Shown in pieces: positions 7,617 to 11,399 of a DNA stretch of 11,399 nucleotides (the stretch's first letter is position 1; every line of letters starts with the position of its first letter). Made by a program: the position numbers and the translations under genes. The notes under the pieces are model-generated. The model did no database searches, was not told where the DNA came from, and worked only from the letters and a program-made list of their open reading frames with translations. The stretch spans positions 1 through 11,399 of the forward strand of contig NWUY0304582196.1 of the NCBI GenBank assembly GCA_004151065.3. Reading direction: 5' to 3'. Origin of the DNA: Larix sibirica (Eukaryota; Streptophyta; Pinopsida; Pinales; Pinaceae).

Positions 7617-7960
7617 TCATTTCAATGCCCACCCCACCTCTCTACCATCATGCAAGTTCAATATGGTGAAAATCCCCACCTCTTGTAAATTCGACATGAC
7701 AAAATCCTCCATCAATTTGTTGCGCGAGTTGGTGAGGAGGATCGCTCTATCACATGTAACCATCACTCTATTCTCATTCACATTTACAAAACCTAGTGGT
7801 GGTGATTATACATGCACATGGACGCCCTTTATACTCATTTTAACCTCCAATTCAGGCTCCTCGAAGACAAGTGGAGTGTTTAATTTCCATTGTTTTTCTT
7901 CTTCTTGTTCTTCTTCTTCTGAGGCAACCTCTCTCCATCAACATTCCATAACTCTAATGA
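7617..7960 (-). pseudogene. Possible decayed gene fragment, minus strand
   Basis: Read on the minus strand in one frame, this stretch looks like real protein across two open pieces separated by a TAA at 7806-7808. The upstream piece has a Glu-rich segment (from the CTT/TTC repeats at about 7896-7920) followed by NTPLVFEEPELEVKMSIKG. The second piece (7620-7805) has a balanced composition and includes AILLTNSRNKLMEDF and LQEVGIFTILNLHDG, then stops at 7617. The LMEDF...GIFTILNL pattern recalls the start of the PTPDC1-like protein tyrosine phosphatase domain (a helix, then G-I-x-T-I-x-N-L-Q), but the phosphatase signature HCX5R is absent nearby. The opposite strand is open for 154 codons (7600-8064), but that translation is Ser/Thr/Phe-rich and looks like the shadow. 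Family assignment is a guess. Confidence 0.3.
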
Positions 7961-8231
7961 ATGACTGTCACGCACTCTCAAAAAAAATTATTACCTTCAT
8001 ACACAGTTTTTTCCTCAAGCACTACAACAATATACTATTTCATCATGGTTCATTCCAAGTTTAAGTTTGAGAGTTGGTTGTGAAGATCCTATCGACACCC
8101 TTCAAGAATTTATATGCCACTACGTGCATCGACTACCACGTCTTTGGAAACATGGCAATGTACTCATGAGCCTCGTTCATATTCCTCTAGAAGCATTGGC
8201 CATCATAATGTTGGTGCCACGCACTCTTAGT

Positions 8232-8252
8232 CTCATATATATATATATATAT
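8232..8252. repeat. AT microsatellite
   Basis: A run of about nine AT/TA dinucleotides lies within AT-rich unassigned sequence. It interrupts a weak + strand open frame starting at 8067, whose translation ends in an artefactual Ile-Tyr run. Confidence 0.8.
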
Positions 8253-8340
8253 TATAAAGCATAAAGCATCACATATTTGTATTTTGATACAATATCAAGA
8301 CTTTATTGCATGGAAAGGCACTTTCTACAACTTAGTATGA

Positions 8341-8645
8341 GGAAGGTGTAATTTCTTCCATGCTCAACATGGAGTTGACACGTGACATTTAAAAAATTAT
8401 TAATAACCAAAAAAATATTTCAATAACGACCATAAATCAAGCATTTCAATGTAAACCTTTAGTAAAAAAATCAATATATATAAATTGAAAGTAAAAAAAA
8501 ATCTTGTGGTTAAAACATTTATGTAGTGTGTTATGAAGGAGATGTGTAATTTCTTTCTTTCTTAATATGGACTAAACATGTGGCATTGAAAAAATTAATA
8601 ACAAAAACTATTTCAATGTCTATAATGAATAAATATTTCAATATC
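8341..8645 (+). repeat. Diverged direct repeat (two copies, ~198 bp apart)
   Basis: A first copy at about 8341-8447 and a second at about 8537-8645 share an ordered series of blocks: GTGTAATTTCTT (8346 and 8544), an A-rich segment with ATTAATAAC, and an ATTTCAAT block. They are diverged with small gaps. The spacer of about 90 bases is AT-rich with no feature. The origin is unknown. Confidence 0.5.
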
Positions 8646-8810
8646 CACCCATAAATATAAAAAATAAAATGTGAATAGAGTGAAATACGATAAAAAGGAC
8701 ATTTACTATTAGAGACAAATATATGATGAATATATGTTATATAATCGGAGATATTACTAAACTCAATTCCAATTTTATACCCAATGTAGATCCATATTAA
8801 TTTCAAATAT

Positions 8811-8920
8811 ATCATGTGCCGAGAGGGATCAAGTCCATCGAGGTGTAAACTTCTCTTCAAGTTTTTGCACTTTAGAAAAGGTTTGCACCTTGATGAATTT
8901 GATCCCTCTCAATGCATGAT
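8811..8920. repeat. 110-bp near-perfect palindrome (foldback/MITE-like)
   Basis: Bases 8811-8850 and the reverse complement of 8881-8920 agree at 32 of 40 positions, and all eight differences are transitions. The symmetry continues through 8851-8880 to a centre at 8865/8866 with weaker pairing (7 of 15). The arms contain GAGAGGGATCAA (8821-8832) and its partner TTGATCCCTCTC (8899-8910). Weaker inverted similarity continues outward, with small gaps, to about 8735 on the left and 8995 on the right, including TCCAT at 8791 opposite ATGGA at 8936. Such a structure could be a MITE-like or foldback element or an inverted duplication. RNA from it would form a long hairpin. No clear terminal target duplication was found. 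Confidence 0.85.
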
Positions 8921-9000
8921 ACTTCTAGAGTGAAGATGGATTTACGATGGTATAAGTGATATTATCGTTGATGTGCAACAACATAATTTTGGCTAGATAA

Positions 9001-9318
9001 ATTTTTACATTCATGTTTTTAAAAATTTAAGTTAACTACCTTCATATTCAACTTCTCTAGAAACTTTTATTTTCTCTCAAAATTTAACAATCCTTTTCTT
9101 CCTCCTTCCGTCACTTGCAACTGATTATGAAAACTGTTGTCCTTTACTTTAATCTTCCCCTCTCTTTGGCATAAAATAATAGAATTCTGCAAATAACTAC
9201 CAACTTAGTCCATCGACAACGAAGAAATGGGCATCTCAAGTATCTTTTAAGTGTTCTAATAAAATATCATGTTTTTTTTTAATTATCTAACCTTTACAAA
9301 ATTTACCACAAGTTTCAA
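9001..9318. other. Unassigned AT-rich flank
   Basis: This lies between the outer palindrome arm and the LINE target site. It contains a pyrimidine-rich patch (about 9090-9115) and a run of ten T at 9271-9280. Nothing coding or structured was recognised on either strand. Confidence 0.45.
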
Positions 9319-9332
9319 CAATGCTTTCCTTT
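9319..9332. repeat. Left target-site duplication of LINE
   Basis: CAATGCTTTCCTTT is repeated without mismatch at 10983-10996. The T-run continues past this copy to 9337, as expected where the poly-A tail of a minus-strand LINE meets the target site, so the last T bases are shared between duplication and tail. Confidence 0.88.
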
Positions 9333-9340
9333 TTTTTCAA

Positions 9341-9352
9341 ACACACACACAC
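9341..9352. repeat. AC microsatellite near LINE 3' end
   Basis: Six AC units lie three bases beyond the T-run. On the minus strand this reads as a GT run just before the poly-A tail, so it belongs to the LINE 3' end. Confidence 0.75.
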
Positions 9353-9578
9353 TTTCTTTCTATTCAGTTAGATTCAAAGAAAAACAAGAATAGTACATAA
9401 CAATTCATCTCCAAGTCAGAGATGGAAACTAATAATCAGTCTGTAAATAGCATAAAACACAGACATACAACATATCATCCTTCAAAGGTATAGACCCACA
9501 GTTATAACACCGCTACTATCATAAACATGGACATAGAAAAAAAATGAAGATTAGAACCTCAAAGAACTAACCCTCTAC
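9353..9578 (-). other. LINE 3' untranslated region
   Basis: This is the sequence between the last coding stop (TAA at 9579-9581) and the GT-rich/poly-A terminus. It is A-rich on the + strand. No open frame or secondary structure of note was seen. Its limits follow from the stop codon and the target duplication. Confidence 0.7.
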
Positions 9579-10200
9579 TTAGTCAATAAAATTCACCACA
9601 CCCTCACAGACCAGGTTCCCCTCCATGAATTCTACATAGAAAAGAAGACCTTCGGGATAGGTGATGGCCCTTTTGGAAAGAGCATCAACCTCTGAGTTAA
9701 ATTCCCTATGGATATTTTCAACCTAGATGTCCTCCCAAATAGACAGGATCCCTTTGAATTTGAAACACCAATGTTATAAGGATAAGACCTGTAGCCTATA
9801 AGTGCCCTTGGACCAATTTACAATAGATAAAGAATCACCTAAAAACCTGCAAGGAAATAATACCATTAATCGTGGAAAAATGTAAAAGAAACCATAAGGA
9901 TAGAGGTTAATATTTTGTGTTGGTAGCCCTGCCACAGCCAAGCCTGAGTTGAAAAAGATGTTCCTCATTGATCTTTAATAGCATGCCACGCCCCCTATAC
10001 CACCTTGAAAAACTCCATCAAAGAAGAATGTTGCCTTGCCTTCCAAAAAGGAGAGCCCTATAAGCATCTTTCTTTTCTTTAGCACATGAACAAAAGAGAA
10101 GTCCTTATACAATCCCAAGCATTTCATAACACAAAGATAGACATTAGGAAAACAGTCCTAAAAAATGGCTTTGTTCCTCATAAGACAAATCCACCAACAA
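9579..10200 (-). pseudogene. LINE C-terminal linker and RNase H domain
   Basis: This RNase H (RVT_3-like) domain removes RNA during LINE copying and is common at the C-terminus of plant L1 elements. After a linker with ICLMRNKAIF near 10180, the domain starts FFFDGVFQGGIGG, its first catalytic Asp at 10017-10019. A middle piece in another frame (about 9978-9845) reads LGCGRATNTKY, then a TAA at 9907-9909 where the conserved Glu would be. The frame returns for GDSLSIVNW (Asp at 9834-9836) and, past stops at 9774 and 9723, for NIHREFNSEVDALSKRA (His at 9708-9710, last Asp at 9684-9686). It ends with a TAA at 9579. Three Asp positions remain; the Glu is lost. It continues from the zinc-binding domain at 10201-10982, with a frame change between them. 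Confidence 0.88.
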
Positions 10201-10220
10201 GCAAAGATGGGCAAAGATGG
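10201..10220 (-). repeat. 10-bp perfect tandem duplication causing a frameshift
   Basis: GCAAAGATGG occurs twice in direct succession (10201-10210 and 10211-10220). Its length is not a multiple of three, and the LINE reading frame changes exactly here: LPIFA is read before it and WWICLMRNK after it, in a different frame. With a single unit the two frames would be continuous, so the duplication is the likely cause. Confidence 0.85.
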
Positions 10221-10982
10221 GCAAAAATATGTGCAATTTTACCTTCTGGAACCAAGAAGCAAAATTTACTGCAAAGCTGTCAGAACCCCAATTCTCGACC
10301 ACATGGAGGAGATTTAAAAATTCTTGCTAGAAGTGTTTACTAAAGGAGCACCGGAAAAAAAAAATATGATCAATGGACTCATTGTCCCTTTTACATAGAG
10401 AGCAGAAATCAAGGTCAATCCATCACCTTTTCAGTAAATTATCCCAGGAGAGGATATGATTTTCCAAACAGATCCAAATAAATCATTTAAGATTTGTTGG
10501 GATGTACCACTTCCAAACTTTAGAATACCACCATTAAGTAACTGAGGAGCCCTGATTTTGAGCAATAGCTTCATAAGCTTTTTTGGCTAAAAGTTGACCA
10601 TTGGAATTATTTCGATCCCACACTAAGGTGTCTTCAAAGTTGGTCAATCTAATACTTGCATTATTTAGAGAGTTTATATAATTGGACCATTCAGTAGCCC
10701 ATTGCCCACCCTGGAGACCCAAATCCTCCGCTTGAAACCAATATTTTCCATTATATACCATCCAATCAGGTCTTTTAATCTGATCGAGAATAATAAAGCC
10801 AAATTTTGCCTAGTACTCAAGTAAATAATTACTAAGAAAATAATTCCCACCACAACCTATGAAAGGATCCACACCAATTAAAATATTAAAGCTATTACCA
10901 ACCTTCCAGAAAATCCTATCATTTATCCGAGAAAAGACTCTAAAAGAAGAAATTCCAAAAAGTAAGAGACACCCTTTATCAG
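10201..10982 (-). pseudogene. LINE reverse transcriptase tail and zf-RVT zinc-binding domain
   Basis: Translation from the truncation point opens with RVFSRINDRIFWKVGN, then ILIGVDPFIG and LQGGQWATEWSNYI, the usual region after the LINE reverse transcriptase core. The zinc-binding domain follows in the same frame: VWKWYIPTNLK, WICLENHILSWD and CSLCKRDNESIDHIFFFRC, with Cys at 10402-10404 and 10393-10395, His at 10366-10368 and Cys at 10348-10350. Between His and the last Cys there are five residues rather than the usual four, because of an expanded run of A (T on the coding strand). In-frame stops are at 10810, 10534, about 10484, about 10425 and about 10327. The apparent start at 11019 is an artefact: its first 12 codons lie in flank and target duplication. 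Confidence 0.9.
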
Positions 10983-10996
10983 CAATGCTTTCCTTT
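10983..10996. repeat. Right target-site duplication of LINE
   Basis: This is an exact copy of the 14 bases at 9319-9332. It abuts the truncated 5' end of the minus-strand LINE; the recognisable LINE protein similarity begins within a codon of this border. Confidence 0.88.
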
Positions 10997-11055
10997 GTTA
11001 ATTCAAGTGAGTGAATCATGTTTTAATTCATTGATCTCGTTTACATAGAGATGTT

Positions 11056-11103
11056 TCAAAACTCATGTCATAATACCTTTCAATTCAAAACTCATGTCAT
11101 AAT
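11056..11103 (+). repeat. 29-bp-period direct repeat
   Basis: TCAAAACTCATGTCATAAT-type sequence occurs at 11056-11074 and 11085-11103, the two starts 29 bases apart and nearly identical. Part of an AT-rich flank without coding content. Confidence 0.75.
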
Positions 11104-11116
11104 TGTTGTCCAGAGC

Positions 11117-11310
11117 CATAATACACCCAAGGTATATTCAAATGTTAGCTTATTCGGTTAGCTTATTCAATTATAAAAACATTTAAATTTGAAAAATAAT
11201 TCATTGTTCTTAAGAATCATATTACACCTAAGGTTTCATATGTTTATTTTATTCAAATATAAAAATATTAAATTTGAAAAAAAAATAATTCGATGTTCTT
11301 TTAGGACCAC
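11117..11310 (+). repeat. ~101-bp diverged tandem repeat with a nested 13-bp duplication
   Basis: A unit starting CATAATACACCCAAGG at 11117 is repeated from 11218 as CATATTACACCTAAGG. Both then run through ATTCAA, a TATAAAAA block, ATTTAAATTTGAAAA-like sequence, ATAATTC and TGTTCTT. In the first copy, GTTAGCTTATTC is itself doubled (11144-11156 and 11157-11169). The rest of the flank to 11399 shows no feature. Confidence 0.6.
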
Positions 11311-11399
11311 GGTATAGTTAACTTTTAACCTGTATTTTCATACTAACACATTATTGTGTTCTTATATAATAACAAGAGCCACGATGAGGTGGCAATGTC

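Larger units (their letters stand above)
9333..10982 (-). mobile_element. 5'-truncated LINE (L1-type with RNase H), minus strand
   Basis: The element is 1,650 bp and lies between perfect 14-bp duplications (9319-9332 and 10983-10996). On the minus strand it opens inside the C-terminal part of a LINE reverse transcriptase, continues through a reverse-transcriptase zinc-binding domain and an RNase H domain, ends coding at 9579, and closes with about 245 bases of 3' sequence and a short poly-A tail (T on the + strand at 9333-9337). The 5' truncation, poly-A and 7-20-bp target duplication are hallmarks of target-primed reverse transcription. An endonuclease domain and the catalytic part of the reverse transcriptase were never inserted. 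Stops and frame changes show that it is also mutated. Confidence 0.92.

Noticed and set aside
7389-8264. Three overlapping + strand open frames (75, 154 and 65 codons) as a host gene
   Set aside because: Their composition is simple (Ser, Thr, His, Phe), no motif is recognised, and the opposite strand reads more like protein in 7617-7960.
8531-8860. Minus-strand open frame of 109 codons as a membrane protein
   Set aside because: Its Ile/Tyr/Phe-rich make-up comes from AT-rich DNA and it runs into the left arm of the palindrome.
8811-8920. A definite microRNA gene
   Set aside because: The hairpin is suitable, but no mature sequence, target or expression can be seen; a MITE or foldback element explains it equally well.
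9271-9280. Run of ten T as the LINE poly-A tail
   Set aside because: The target duplication places the 3' end at 9333, next to the T-run ending at 9337; the earlier run is outside the element.
10086-10343. + strand open frame of 85 codons
   Set aside because: It is antisense to the LINE zinc-binding and linker region, which matches known families on the minus strand.

Overview
This window looks like gene-poor nuclear DNA of a seed plant. It is AT-rich, has no intact long reading frame, and is dominated by two decayed retroelements: a Ty1/copia-type LTR retrotransposon on the + strand and a 5'-truncated LINE (L1-type, with a C-terminal RNase H domain) on the - strand. Both types are typical of plant chromosomes. 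Species and copia lineage cannot be fixed by eye.

Layout. 1-446: unassigned flank. 452-7006: one complete but dead copia element, with a 5-base near-match target duplication (447-451 / 7007-7011), a 515-bp 5' LTR, an initiator-Met-tRNA-type primer binding site, an unusually long leader of about 1.3 kb with nested tandem repeats, a gag-pol pseudogene (2309-6520) in the order gag, protease, integrase, reverse transcriptase, RNase H, a polypurine tract and a 492-bp 3' LTR. The pseudogene carries at least eight frame changes and more than fifteen in-frame stops. Its 3' end holds an in-frame 213-bp tandem duplication. 7012-9318: low-information flank containing a possible minus-strand gene fragment (about 7617-7960), diverged direct repeats (about 8341-8645) and a striking palindrome (8811-8920, weaker arms reaching about 8735-8995). 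9333-10982: the LINE fragment, bounded by a perfect 14-bp target-site duplication and a poly-A tail that reads as poly-T on the + strand. 10997-11399: AT-rich flank with three small tandem duplications.

Working relations. Within each element the parts belong to one replication cycle: LTR promoter, primer site, polyprotein and polypurine tract in the copia element; reverse transcriptase tail, zinc knuckle and RNase H in the LINE. Neither can now make its proteins. I found no intact host gene, tRNA, rRNA, CRISPR array or undescribed functional system. The most informative signals are structural: exact LINE boundaries, the transition-biased palindrome, the duplication whose copies share the same nonsense codons, and the repeat-filled leader.
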